Assembly: GCA_030679035.1 (NCBI GenBank)
Contig: JAUXTH010000144.1
Span: 31,052 to 95,051 of the forward strand
DNA: 64,000 bases
Direction of reading: 5' to 3'
Source of the DNA: Methylobacter sp.
Lineage (GTDB): Bacteria > Pseudomonadota > Gammaproteobacteria > Methylococcales > Methylomonadaceae
How positions within the stretch are numbered: position 1 is the first letter of the stretch; every line of letters begins with the position of its first letter. Of this stretch, positions 20,088-30,498 are shown one piece after another. Made by a program: the position numbers and the translations under genes. The notes beneath the pieces are model-generated. The model saw nothing but the letters and a program-made list of their open reading frames with translations. It was not told where the DNA came from and did not search any database.

Positions 20088-21080
20088 TTAAGGGTCAGAT
20101 AGGTTTCGGGTTTGATAGTGGGAACCGTTGTAGCCGGAAATTTCAATAATTTCGGTCACTTTCCGTCCCTGTGGAGTTTTTGCAATATGAACAACTAATT
20201 GCACCGCCTCACCGATTAAGGGTTCTATCGGTCTTGGCGAGTCCGGATTCATGCTGATCAGCAGCGCGAGCCGGTTCAGTCCGGCACGGGCATTGTTAGC
20301 GTGTATGGTTGCTGACCCACCTTCGTGACCGGTGTTCCAAGCCATTAACAAGTCTAGCGCCTCAGCTCCTCTTACTTCGCCCACCAAGATACGGTCGGGG
20401 CGGATTCTGAGGGTAGTTTTTAACAATAAGCTCATGTTGACATCAAGCGTGGTATGGAACTGGACGAAGTTTTCTGCCGCACATTGGATTTCACCGGTAT
20501 CTTCGATAATGACGATGCGCTCATTCGGATCATTAAGCACCATTTCCTGAATAATGGCGTTTATCAAGGTGGTTTTACCGGAACCGGTGCCGCCTGTTAC
20601 TAACAGGTTTTTATGGTTGCTTATGGCGGAGCTGATGATGTCCGCTTGTTTTTGCGTCATGATGCCGGAGGCGACATAATCGCTTAAGGTAAAAATGGCG
20701 GCTGCGCCGATCCGGACGGCAAATACCGGTGCCGGCACAACGGGCGGTAGCGATCCGGCAAAACGCGGCAGTGATCGGGATGCGGTTTTGATGGGCAACT
20801 CGCCTTCGATAACCGGTTTTAGTCGGGTGGCCTCTTTACTATGGTAGCCTGCAACCGTTTTGATAATGGCTTCTGACCTGGATGCGGGAAGCGTGCCGAT
20901 GCAAGCCATTGGTCTGCCGAGTCGTTCCTGCCATATTTTGCCATCCGCGTTCACCATCACCTCGATGGTGGTAGGTTCATGCAACGCTTTCATGATGACC
21001 GGACCTAGATCCCGCTCTAATTTAACAATGACCCTGTCTTTATAGCCTGGTTCCGATCCTATTGGTATAAGTTCGCTCAT
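20088..21080 (-). CDS. trbB: TrbB/VirB11-like ATPase
   Basis: [55 protein letters not shown]. Confidence 0.96.
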   Translation of the reverse strand: MSELIPIGSEPGYKDRVIVKLERDLGPVIMKALHEPTTIEVMVNADGKIWQERLGRPMACIGTLPASRSEAIIKTVAGYHSKEATRLKPVIEGELPIKTASRSLPRFAGSLPPVVPAPVFAVRIGAAAIFTLSDYVASGIMTQKQADIISSAISNHKNLLVTGGTGSGKTTLINAIIQEMVLNDPNERIVIIEDTGEIQCAAENFVQFHTTLDVNMSLLLKTTLRIRPDRILVGEVRGAEALDLLMAWNTGHEGGSATIHANNARAGLNRLALLISMNPDSPRPIEPLIGEAVQLVVHIAKTPQGRKVTEIIEISGYNGSHYQTRNLSDP

Positions 21081-21300
21081 ACGCTTAAAATCAGTTGATA
21101 ATGAGTGATGGTAATTGCATACATGTACTTTCCTAGGCAGAATTGGTAAAGTTGAATGCTTGAAAATAAAAATATCACTACTTTTATTTAAAGTACAGTA
21201 AAAAATTAAAAATAATTAATTAAAAAACAATAATTATTTATTTTACAAATAAAAACAATTAGTTATAAATACTATAATAATTAAATATAAATATATAGTA

Positions 21301-22248
21301 ATGCAAATATTATACGCTAACAGCGAACTGAACACCTCTCTAGCTGAGCTTTCCATGCAGGAATGGCTGGATATTAAGGAATCGGAGTTTTTCAATTTTA
21401 TTCAAAATGAAGAGGAAAATAATTGGCTGTATCTACAGCAGGCATCGTGTTTATCGAGTTTTTCAGCGCAGCTGGCTGTGGCAAAAATCGATGGTGAATT
21501 GTACAAACTCAATGGTCAGCAGCGGCTGCTTGCCTGGACATCCGGTAAGCTGCAAGCGCCTGAAAACGTGGTTGCCCAGATTATCGAGATCACTGCAGCG
21601 GATTTTTTAGCGTTAACGGAAGAAATCCAGGCAAAACGAAAAGCGTCATTGCCGGTTAATGAGTACGTTAAAGCTATTTATAAGGAACTGGGTTTATCGT
21701 TTAACTCCGCCCGGTTTAAGGAAGGGTTAATTAGCGAGGCGATAACGGTTGCGTTTAGAGGTCGGCCCCGCGCCTTACAAGATAAACGCTTTATCAAGGA
21801 ACGCGTAGAGCTCAATCTCAAAAAAGCCATTGAACTCTTCAGTGAGGAATTGCTGTTTATTGACGGTCTGAACCCTAAACCGGAACTGTTTTTAACCGGC
21901 GTATTGGCGGCAGCCTTGATCATGCTGGGCGGGACCAGTCCCAATACCGACATACGTGAGTTTTTAGTCCGACTCAATAACCATCAAGGTGAGATCAAAG
22001 ACGGTCTTGAAGATCCGGTGGCGGGCTTATTAAGAGTGCTGGAAGGTTACCGGATGAGCGACCGAAACGCACAGTCACATATGACTATAGACTTGTGTAA
22101 AAAAGTTATTCAGTCAATAACCCTTTGGCAGGAAGGTGCCGATTCGCCTAAATTCTGGCGGAAGAAATTGATCACCGGGATAGACCACATGCCTTACATC
22201 CGAAAACTGAAACATCAAAAGCAAGTCTATGAAGCCATGGATCTGTAG
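21301..22248 (+). CDS. Uncharacterised protein with a DGQ(Q/H)R-like motif (ParB/DUF262-type N-terminus?)
   Basis: VAKIDGELYKLNGQQRLLAWTSGKLQAPENVVAQIIEI; divergent from trbB. Confidence 0.5.
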   Translation: MQILYANSELNTSLAELSMQEWLDIKESEFFNFIQNEEENNWLYLQQASCLSSFSAQLAVAKIDGELYKLNGQQRLLAWTSGKLQAPENVVAQIIEITAADFLALTEEIQAKRKASLPVNEYVKAIYKELGLSFNSARFKEGLISEAITVAFRGRPRALQDKRFIKERVELNLKKAIELFSEELLFIDGLNPKPELFLTGVLAAALIMLGGTSPNTDIREFLVRLNNHQGEIKDGLEDPVAGLLRVLEGYRMSDRNAQSHMTIDLCKKVIQSITLWQEGADSPKFWRKKLITGIDHMPYIRKLKHQKQVYEAMDL

Positions 22249-23098
22249 GCAACTGGGCGGGTTGTTTTTTTTAGTCTCGTGCAGCCTTTATGGACAAGCA
22301 TCCCCGGTATTAATTGTTTATCCGCAGGCCGAAGAACCGCTACACCGTATTTATGCGTCGATCATTCAAGGCATTGAGCACAAAGTCAGTAACACCGAGT
22401 TGCTGGAATTGCCGGAAGGCACCCATGACGCACAAAGTGAACTTGATCGGCATCATCCCAACAAAATCATTGCCCTAGGTAAAAGGGTCGCTGACACCAT
22501 CGGCCTTAGCTCATACCGAGGGCAAACCCTGGTAGGAATGGTTCACTCCAACCCATCCGACACTGTTGGGGTGAGTCTGGCACTGGACAGCCAGGACTTT
22601 GCCAAACGCTTGGTTCACCTAGCCCCCTCGATCAAACGAGTCTTTGCGGTACAAGAACACACGCACCCGGCCATAACCAGTAGTCCAGTTGGCTCAGTAT
22701 TGACACCAGCGATTATTATCAGGGAAGGTGGCGATATGACTGCCACTATCCGGTTGCTGGGGCATCTGGTGGAAGAAGAAGCAACAACCCTTGATGCCGT
22801 GCTTATTCCGGCAAACCTACCGAGCAACATCTTTTATGAAATCGCCAAGATCGCCTGGGATCGAAAAATCATCCTGTTATCAACCAATCTAGCTCACCTG
22901 GAAAGCGGGGTGTTGATGGCTTTTTACCCCGACCCGGAAGGTCTTGGTGAGCAACTGGGTACACTGGCTAATTCGGGCAAATTTGAATTCGAGAATCTCA
23001 ATGCGGTGACGGCGGGTTTAAATCAGCGGGTTGCCCAGCACCTTAACGTTGAGATTGAGGCCTCAAAGCTTAAGCTGTTTTCGGTAAAGCTAAAATGA
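22229..23098 (+). CDS. ABC-type substrate-binding-like periplasmic protein
   Basis: Signal peptide; PNKIIALGKRVADTIGLSSYRGQTLVGMVHSNP... pattern of ABC_sub_bind proteins. Confidence 0.65.
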   Translation: MKPWICRQLGGLFFLVSCSLYGQASPVLIVYPQAEEPLHRIYASIIQGIEHKVSNTELLELPEGTHDAQSELDRHHPNKIIALGKRVADTIGLSSYRGQTLVGMVHSNPSDTVGVSLALDSQDFAKRLVHLAPSIKRVFAVQEHTHPAITSSPVGSVLTPAIIIREGGDMTATIRLLGHLVEEEATTLDAVLIPANLPSNIFYEIAKIAWDRKIILLSTNLAHLESGVLMAFYPDPEGLGEQLGTLANSGKFEFENLNAVTAGLNQRVAQHLNVEIEASKLKLFSVKLK

Positions 23099-24603
23099 AA
23101 AGATTTTCACGGTTTGACTTGCGACAACGCTATAACCTCGCGTTATTGATGACGCTTGCCATTGCCAGTTATCTGTTGATTTTATGTTTGTATCTGGCGA
23201 TTAAGAGCTATGCCAACGAATATACCAGTCATTACTGGCAGGAACATACCGGAATATTCGCTGATTCCATCCAGTACAGTGTCACCATGGGTGCGAAAGC
23301 CCGTTCTGAAGCGATTGCGAACAATTTTGCTAATGACAAAAACGTGCTGAAAGCGGCTATCTACACCAGTCAGCAAAATTTGTTGGCAACAGCAGGTAAA
23401 GCAGGCAAGACGATTGACTGTAACAAGGGTCAGCAGTCATTCGGCCAGCCTTTTTTTATTGAGGCCAGTGACTATTGGTGTTTTTATGAGCCGGTATACC
23501 AAGATAGCCCTGCCGGGGCATTTGAACAAAAACTGGCAGGTGCTCAAGCGAGCAACTATTTAGGTTATGTTGAGCTGGTGGTGTCCAAAGCTGAAATGAC
23601 CGGGTTATTACAGCAAATCCTCACCGTGTCCGGTCTGATTGTGGGATTGATTTTAGTCGTCATTTACTTTGTGGTGCGGCGTTTTTCCGGAAACTTTACT
23701 GAGCCGATGGTCGAAATGGTTGCGGTGTTAAAGAATGTGGCTCAAGGCATTCCGGGCGGACGGGTTTCATTTACCGGTGCGCCGGATATAGTTTCAATGG
23801 GCGATACCTTTAACGAGATGCTGGCTCGGATCGAGATCAATGAGCAGATTTTGGCACAGAAAATAGAGGACAGAACCTTTGAATTGAAAACAGCCCTAGA
23901 CCGGAGTGAAGCGGCCAATGACTATAAAACGCATATTATCGCCACGGTCTCTCATGAAATGAAAACCCCTTTGCATGCGATTAGTGCGTATTTAGAGTTG
24001 ATTCATAACAACTTGCCGGAAGGGACTGATTACGATCTAAGTCGTGATTTTCATAGGCGAGCCATGACCAGGGCTGGGGAGTTGAACGAACTAATCGGTA
24101 ACATTCTTTTGCATGGCAAGTTGAATGCCAACAAGGTGGACGTCGTTCCAGCGTCGTTGACACTTCAAACCTTGATTAACGAATGTGTCGATAAAATCAC
24201 GCCAATCCTTGAGCGCAATCGAAACAGCATCAAGTTGTTGGGGCAAAATGTCTCAATCATTTCAGATGCCGAGGTGGTTAAACATATCATCAATAATCTC
24301 TTAAGCAATGCCGGTAAATTTACCCTGGCGGGCGACATCAAAGTAAATTGGTGGAAAGAGCAATCCGTCCTGGTGCTTAAAGTGACCGATACCGGTTGCG
24401 GAATTCCCCAGCAGTTCCATCAGAAAATATTCGATTCGTTTTGGCAGGTGGATATGAGCATGACCCGGGAATACGGCGGAACCGGCCTCGGTCTTGCCAT
24501 TACTAAACAATTTGTCGATCTATTGGACGGAGAAATTTCAGTCAGTTCTACTGTGGGTAAAGGCAGCGTTTTTACGGTCAGAATTCCAAGCCAGTCAAGT
24601 TAA
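23095..24603 (+). CDS. Sensor histidine kinase
   Basis: HAMP-like region; ATVSHEMKTPLHAISAYLELI H-box; NNLLSNAGKFT N-box; DTGCGIPQQFHQKIFDSFWQVD; GGTGLGLAI. Confidence 0.95.
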   Translation: MKRFSRFDLRQRYNLALLMTLAIASYLLILCLYLAIKSYANEYTSHYWQEHTGIFADSIQYSVTMGAKARSEAIANNFANDKNVLKAAIYTSQQNLLATAGKAGKTIDCNKGQQSFGQPFFIEASDYWCFYEPVYQDSPAGAFEQKLAGAQASNYLGYVELVVSKAEMTGLLQQILTVSGLIVGLILVVIYFVVRRFSGNFTEPMVEMVAVLKNVAQGIPGGRVSFTGAPDIVSMGDTFNEMLARIEINEQILAQKIEDRTFELKTALDRSEAANDYKTHIIATVSHEMKTPLHAISAYLELIHNNLPEGTDYDLSRDFHRRAMTRAGELNELIGNILLHGKLNANKVDVVPASLTLQTLINECVDKITPILERNRNSIKLLGQNVSIISDAEVVKHIINNLLSNAGKFTLAGDIKVNWWKEQSVLVLKVTDTGCGIPQQFHQKIFDSFWQVDMSMTREYGGTGLGLAITKQFVDLLDGEISVSSTVGKGSVFTVRIPSQSS

Positions 24604-25528
24604 GCTGTTCATCTTCTGAGGGTTTGCCGGGGAGTAGAGTTTTTATCGCAGTCATGACGCGCTGCGCTTTATCTATATTTTTTTGAGCAAGAGCTTGATC
24701 CAAAGCCCACATCAGGTTTGTTAAGGTTTTGAGTTTAGTGCTTGTGTAATGCGCCTGGTAAATCAGTTTCGCCCGCATAAGAAGGGTCTGGCACTGTGTT
24801 TTAAGGGTGGACATGGAAAAAGGTTTACACAGATATTCACTGGCTCCATTGAGTAATAACTCTTTACTGTTATAGGCTCGGTCATGCCCCGTAATAATAA
24901 TCACCGGCTGCAGCTCATCAACTGCCATTATTTTACTCAGCACAACATCTCCATTCATGATTGGCAACATTAAATCCAATAACACCAAGTCGTGACGTTT
25001 GCTTTCCCAGAGCTTATAGCCGGACAGTCCATCTCTGACTATATCAATGGTATAACTGTCTTTGATGGCATGGAAGGCCGAATGAGCCGCATCTTCATCA
25101 TCTTCGATAATGAGTAAAGTGTGTTTATCCGGATTGATGCGTCCGCGTTCATAGCCAATGCTTAGGTTATCGTGATAGGCAGACGTTAGGGTTGTCCCAA
25201 GCTCGTTTAACGAGACCACTTTAAAGGAATGCTCCCTAGCCAGCTGGGTAGGAATTTCAAGTTCACAGGCTTCTTCTACCAGAAAAAGGGGAAGTGCATG
25301 GGCGGATAATGGCGAGGAGTTTATCAATTTGGCTAACTGCCAAATATCAGCGCCTTCTATCGCATAGTCAGCAATGATGAGATTGTAGGCATCGGTTTTT
25401 AATTTTTTAACAAAATTATCCACAGTGTTGACGAAAGTCAGTTGGTCGCCTTTGATGTCTACGGCAGCTAATTGGCTCTGGATTTCGGCTTTTATTTCAT
25501 CGAGACTTGAAGCGATTAATAATTTCAT
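24578..25528 (-). CDS. Response regulator with two receiver-like domains, no obvious output domain
   Basis: TLLIIEDDEDAAHSAF...HDLVLLDLMLPIMNGDVVLSKI...PVIIITGHDRAYNSKELLLNGASEYLCKPF; N-terminal half resembles a degenerate receiver. Confidence 0.88.
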   Translation of the reverse strand: MKLLIASSLDEIKAEIQSQLAAVDIKGDQLTFVNTVDNFVKKLKTDAYNLIIADYAIEGADIWQLAKLINSSPLSAHALPLFLVEEACELEIPTQLAREHSFKVVSLNELGTTLTSAYHDNLSIGYERGRINPDKHTLLIIEDDEDAAHSAFHAIKDSYTIDIVRDGLSGYKLWESKRHDLVLLDLMLPIMNGDVVLSKIMAVDELQPVIIITGHDRAYNSKELLLNGASEYLCKPFSMSTLKTQCQTLLMRAKLIYQAHYTSTKLKTLTNLMWALDQALAQKNIDKAQRVMTAIKTLLPGKPSEDEQLNLTGLEF

Positions 25529-25613
25529 TGGCTGTACTCCATGAAGGGATTTTTAGTGAAAATCCTACATGTCCATAGATAAAGCAAGCTAGATCCTTTA
25601 CCTGGACACTGTT

Positions 25614-26981
25614 TTAATTTGCGTTTTTACCTAATGGTTTTATTGAAAGAATCACATCCCGATCAGGCTTGAGCGTAATGCTGGCAGCTTCCTTGATGGT
25701 GTCATCGGTTTTAAAGGTAAATTCTCTTAACAGTGTGACTATGACGATCATCATTTCCAGTTCGGCGAAATGACGGCCTAAACAATTATGTAAGCCACCG
25801 CCAAACGGGTAGAAGGCATATTTATACAGTTCTGTTGTTAGCTGTGGATTTATAAAATGTTCAGGGTAGAATTCGTTGGGGCACTCCCATAACGCGGAAT
25901 GGCGATGGGTAACAAATAAACTAAGAAGGATGGTTGTGCCTTTTTTTATGTTATATCCACCCACTGTAATATCTTCAACAGCTAGGGATGTAATACCCCC
26001 TGATGGCGGGTATAGGCGTAACGTTTCATTGAGGGCAGCTTTGGTGTAAACGAGCTTTTCAAGGTTGGCGGTGGTTAATGCATCGTCCCTGAACTTCATG
26101 ATCTCGGCAGTTACTTTATTATGCACAGCCTGATTTTTGCCTAGCAGATAAAAAAACCAAGCTAACGTATTAATAGTGGTGTCTTGGCTTGCAAAAAATA
26201 AATTAACCATCTCATCTTGCAGCAACTCTTGGGGCATGGTGTAGCCTGACTTGCTATCGGTGGCTTGCATCATCTGTGATATAAGATCATGCCCAAGGTG
26301 CTCGCGTTTTAAAGCTATTTCTTGGCTAATAAAGTCAGCCAGTTTTAAAACAGCTTTTTGGTATTGCCATTTTTTGATAGGCATGAACCACATTAATTTA
26401 CCATTGCTTATGATTTGAGTGACAAGCTGCGGCAAAAGGCATTGACTGATTACATCAATCGTTTGTATCAGCGCTTCATTATTGGGGATAGTATCGGCTG
26501 AACGTCCCAATAACGTTTTGATAATTATTCGTTGAACCAATTTTTTGATCTCGCAAGATAGGTTAATTTCAGTGGCTGTTGTGGCTTTGAGCTTTTCTCT
26601 AGTGATTTCAGCCTCGTTGATAAAAATATTTTGCCATTGACTGATTGCTTCTCTAGTAAACAAAGGCTGCATTAACCGCCTTTGCTTCACCCAGGTTTCA
26701 GCTTTGCTATTGAACAGGCTATCGGCAAAAAACGATTTTTTTGCCTCATAAAGAAAATCCCTGTTTAACAATCCCTTAGCTTCCTGGATATATATCTCCT
26801 CGACATGATCTGGGTGGCAAATGCAAAGCATTTTTTTTGTAAAAAAACTGGCTAAGACTAAATCACCGTGCTTTTGATGCAAGGCGCTTAATGCTAAATG
26901 TGGTTTTCTGATTGATCGCAGAAAAGGAGCAATGATGAGTTGTTCCTTTAGCTGCTTGATGGGGGAGCTTAAAACGACCAT
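25614..26981 (-). CDS. Cytochrome P450
   Basis: ALNETLRLYPP (ExxR) and FYPFGGGLHNCLGRHFAELEM heme-binding motif. Confidence 0.95.
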   Translation of the reverse strand: MVVLSSPIKQLKEQLIIAPFLRSIRKPHLALSALHQKHGDLVLASFFTKKMLCICHPDHVEEIYIQEAKGLLNRDFLYEAKKSFFADSLFNSKAETWVKQRRLMQPLFTREAISQWQNIFINEAEITREKLKATTATEINLSCEIKKLVQRIIIKTLLGRSADTIPNNEALIQTIDVISQCLLPQLVTQIISNGKLMWFMPIKKWQYQKAVLKLADFISQEIALKREHLGHDLISQMMQATDSKSGYTMPQELLQDEMVNLFFASQDTTINTLAWFFYLLGKNQAVHNKVTAEIMKFRDDALTTANLEKLVYTKAALNETLRLYPPSGGITSLAVEDITVGGYNIKKGTTILLSLFVTHRHSALWECPNEFYPEHFINPQLTTELYKYAFYPFGGGLHNCLGRHFAELEMMIVIVTLLREFTFKTDDTIKEAASITLKPDRDVILSIKPLGKNAN

Positions 26982-29050
26982 TTAATTTGTCCTAATACTG
27001 AAAGATCATTGACCGGCAAGTCGCCCGGCAATAGAGTGGGAGCGACACTCGGTTCCTTGGCATTAGCACCGAAAACATTATTAACTCTTAGAGTGAGCTC
27101 CAAAGGCTTGGCAACCTTAGTTGAAAGGGTTACTCCAGCAATAAAGTAATTGCTAAGGTTTGGCCTTGGATCATTTGCCGGGCGTTTTCTTTCACCCACC
27201 CAACTCAATTGGCTACCGATCATCCAGTCTTTGGTAAATTTCCAGTCGATTAGCGCTTTTATCATGTGTTCTGGTAATAGACCGGTATTATCGCTTTGAC
27301 TTACGTGATGGTAGCTGTAGTTTAGGGACATATTTAAGTTGTCGTTGTAGGTAAAACGTCCTTCAACTTCGGTCCCCATTCCGTTTATCTTGCTTGCATT
27401 GGAAAACGCAGTAGGGAATGGTTGAACTGTGGTTAATATGGATTGGTTGGCAGATGTGATCAGGTTGTCCAGTTGAAACCAATAGGCGTTGGTTGAGGTG
27501 GTAAGTTGTGGTGACCATTTATTTTCAACCTGAAATTCGACCGTATCCATTATTTCTGGTTTAAGAATCGTGGTTGGAGTTGCGGTCAGATTTTTTTCTA
27601 AAAATGAAGGTGGCCGAAATGAACGGCTATAGAGCAACTTTGTGGTCAGGTTATTGTTAACGTTCCACACTAACGAGATACGTGGGCTAAAGCCATCGGT
27701 CGTATCAGAGTAAAAATCGTATCGTAGTCCCGTAGTCAGATAAAAGTCGGTCGCAAAATTCCATTCGTCCTGCAATAAAGCGTAAAAATTTGTTCGGTTT
27801 CTTGATTTTAAATTGGGGTCACTTCCAAGTGATGATAGCTCGGTAAAGAGGATTTGTTGGATAAAACCGGGCGTAATAAGGTAGTTAAGCTTATCGCTAA
27901 TATTATCTATCCAGTTGTAGATAATGCCGGTTCCGGAAGTCACGTTGTGAGCTTTAATGCCAGTGTAATTTAATTGGGTAGTAAGCCCTGTGGTACCCTG
28001 GAAATGAGTTGTTTGCACGTTGGCACCTTGTGGTAAAAATCCGCCCAAGGTACCTGGTGGCAACAAGCCCCAATTCCAACGGGTATCTTGACCCACAAAG
28101 TAAGCTTTTGATTCAGAAGTTAAGTTATCGTTAAATTTATGGTTGGCTGATAAGTCCAGGTTGTAAACATCCTCGTTGGTTGTTCCTGACCTATCTAATG
28201 CCAGAGCCGCACCTTGCCCGGTTTGAACATTATTAAAGCGTTGATATCCGGCTCTAAGCCGAAGCCAATCTTTATAGGCCACATCCACTCGGGCATCAAT
28301 GTCATCCCGTCCATTGTTGGTAAATCCAGGTGCATTGGACACCCGAGTTCCAAGCTGATTATCTAAAAATGACTGGGCATCGCGTTCTATACGACCTTGA
28401 CTGCCATTCGTCGTTCCACCTTGAGCGGAAAATGAATACTCCCAATCGTTATTTTTCTGGCCATATTGTGCCCAGCCTTCGTAGGTATTTTGACTGCCTA
28501 AAAAGCTACCGACATTGCCACCTTTAAGATCGTTACCCGTTTTAAGGATAATATTAATGACTCCGGTAATGGCATCACCCCCATAGAGCATGGAGCCAGG
28601 ACCCCTGATAACTTCGATGTGAGAAATATTTTTTACCGGCATAGTCCAGGCAAAAGGTTTACCTCCTATGAAGGTGTTTTTTTGTGGGACACCATTAATT
28701 AGGATTAGCACTTGCGAGTTTGCCTCTGAATAAATCCCCCTGAAGCCTATAACATTATTGGTGTTGCCTGCTCTGGCACTGCTCACATGCGCGCCAGGTA
28801 AGTATTCCAGAACATCCTCTAAACGCCTTGCACCAATTTTTTCAATGTCTTTACTGGTCATGACAGAGGTCACGCTGGGACTTAAGTTTTGCAAGATAGG
28901 GTGACCAGTTGCAATAGACAGCATTTTTTCATTGCCGTAAGTATCCTTTAAGTCATCCAACTCGGAGTCCTCAGCATGGGTTACTTGGGTTAATACCAAA
29001 AATAAAGCCAATAATTTTGGTAATTGAGTATGTTTTTTTGGATTGATCAA
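26969..29050 (-). CDS. TonB-dependent outer-membrane receptor
   Basis: Plug: SVTSVMTSKDIEKIGARRLEDVLEYLPGAHVSSARAG...VIRGPGSMLYGGDAITGVINIILK; C-terminal IKWSF. Confidence 0.95.
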   Translation of the reverse strand: MINPKKHTQLPKLLALFLVLTQVTHAEDSELDDLKDTYGNEKMLSIATGHPILQNLSPSVTSVMTSKDIEKIGARRLEDVLEYLPGAHVSSARAGNTNNVIGFRGIYSEANSQVLILINGVPQKNTFIGGKPFAWTMPVKNISHIEVIRGPGSMLYGGDAITGVINIILKTGNDLKGGNVGSFLGSQNTYEGWAQYGQKNNDWEYSFSAQGGTTNGSQGRIERDAQSFLDNQLGTRVSNAPGFTNNGRDDIDARVDVAYKDWLRLRAGYQRFNNVQTGQGAALALDRSGTTNEDVYNLDLSANHKFNDNLTSESKAYFVGQDTRWNWGLLPPGTLGGFLPQGANVQTTHFQGTTGLTTQLNYTGIKAHNVTSGTGIIYNWIDNISDKLNYLITPGFIQQILFTELSSLGSDPNLKSRNRTNFYALLQDEWNFATDFYLTTGLRYDFYSDTTDGFSPRISLVWNVNNNLTTKLLYSRSFRPPSFLEKNLTATPTTILKPEIMDTVEFQVENKWSPQLTTSTNAYWFQLDNLITSANQSILTTVQPFPTAFSNASKINGMGTEVEGRFTYNDNLNMSLNYSYHHVSQSDNTGLLPEHMIKALIDWKFTKDWMIGSQLSWVGERKRPANDPRPNLSNYFIAGVTLSTKVAKPLELTLRVNNVFGANAKEPSVAPTLLPGDLPVNDLSVLGQIKWSF

Positions 29051-29325
29051 TTAATCCGCCTCTAGTCGCTATTATTAGCCGACAATGGGGTGTTTTACTT
29101 AAGGTGCATCTCAATTGTTAACGTTCATTTTAAATTACTCAATCTTAAATTTACGTTAAGAAAATAAGCCTGATTCAAGTTTTCTTTAAATTAGCGGCAA
29201 TTCCTCATCAGAAAAATTGGTTGTTGTATTTTTTTTTAACAGGTTAACCTTATAATGCCACACGCCTTGCAAGCAAAAGTTAAGGCTATTTTCTTTAATT
29301 TTATGACTAACCCGCAAAACCTGTT

Positions 29326-30489
29326 TTGAATACTCAAATTTATCTCGATTACGCTGCAACAACACCCATGGCACCCGAAGCGGCTAAAGCCATGGCGCAA
29401 TGCTTAACCATGGACGGGGTTTTCGCTAACCCTGCATCCTTGCAGCATGGTTTTGGTGAAGTAGCTGATGCCTTAGTCGAGCAATCCCGCACTGAAATCG
29501 CACATCTATTAAGTTGCAAAGCGAAGGATCTGGTTTTCACTTCAGGTGCGACTGAATCAAATAACCTGGCTCTTAAGGGAATTGCCTTAAGGTATCAAAG
29601 TAAAGGCAACCACATCATTACTTCAGCCAGCGAACATAAAGCGGTATTGGATACATGTAAATACATTGAGAGCATCGGTTTTAAGATCACTTATCTAAGA
29701 CCCGATTATGAGGGCCGCATAAGTCTTGATCGTATTTTGGATGCACTGACCGAAGAAACCATCCTTGTGTCCCTGATGCAGGTCAACAATGAGACAGGGT
29801 TTATCCAAGACATACAACAAATCGCACAAGCCCTAAAAGAAAAAGACTTGTTTTTCCATGTTGATGCCGCTCAAAGCGCTGGTAAGATAAAAATTGATCT
29901 GACTGAAACACCAATAGATTTGTTATCCCTGTCAGCCCATAAGTTTTATGGCCCGAAAGGCATTGGCTGCTTGTATGTTCGTAACAGAAGACAAACCAAT
30001 TTAACTCCCTTGATGCATGGCGGCGGACAAGAATACGGCCTGCGCCCTGGCACCTTAGCCACCCATCAAATAGTCGGCATGGCAACGGCATTTAAAATTG
30101 CACATAACTTAATGTTGACTGACTATCAATATGGCCTACGCCAGGCAAAAATGCTAACGGACCAACTCCAACAACTTGAAGGCGTTCATTTCAACGGCGA
30201 TCAAATCAATAAATTACCCAATATAATCAATGTCAGTTTTGGTCAGGTGGGCGCTGATTCTTTACTTATTGCCTTAAGAGATGAACTGGCGATAGCTTCT
30301 GGCTCAGCCTGTAATACGGGCACTATTGAGGCCTCGCATGTCCTTAGAGCCATGGGCATAGAAGGTGATCGCCTCTATGGCGCTGTGCGTATCAGTTTTG
30401 GACGTTACACGACTGAATCAGATATTCAACAAGCTGGGCAATGCATTTGTGCTGCAGTTACCCATTTAAGACAACTAGCATTGGCGTAA
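29326..30489 (+). CDS. Cysteine desulfurase (DndA/SspA/IscS-like)
   Basis: YLDYAATTPMAPEA...FTSGATESNNLALKG...LLSLSAHKFYGPKGIGCLYVR...ASGSACNTGTIEASHVLRAMG. Confidence 0.95.
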   Translation: MNTQIYLDYAATTPMAPEAAKAMAQCLTMDGVFANPASLQHGFGEVADALVEQSRTEIAHLLSCKAKDLVFTSGATESNNLALKGIALRYQSKGNHIITSASEHKAVLDTCKYIESIGFKITYLRPDYEGRISLDRILDALTEETILVSLMQVNNETGFIQDIQQIAQALKEKDLFFHVDAAQSAGKIKIDLTETPIDLLSLSAHKFYGPKGIGCLYVRNRRQTNLTPLMHGGGQEYGLRPGTLATHQIVGMATAFKIAHNLMLTDYQYGLRQAKMLTDQLQQLEGVHFNGDQINKLPNIINVSFGQVGADSLLIALRDELAIASGSACNTGTIEASHVLRAMGIEGDRLYGAVRISFGRYTTESDIQQAGQCICAAVTHLRQLALA

Positions 30490-30498
30490 GGTATCAGT

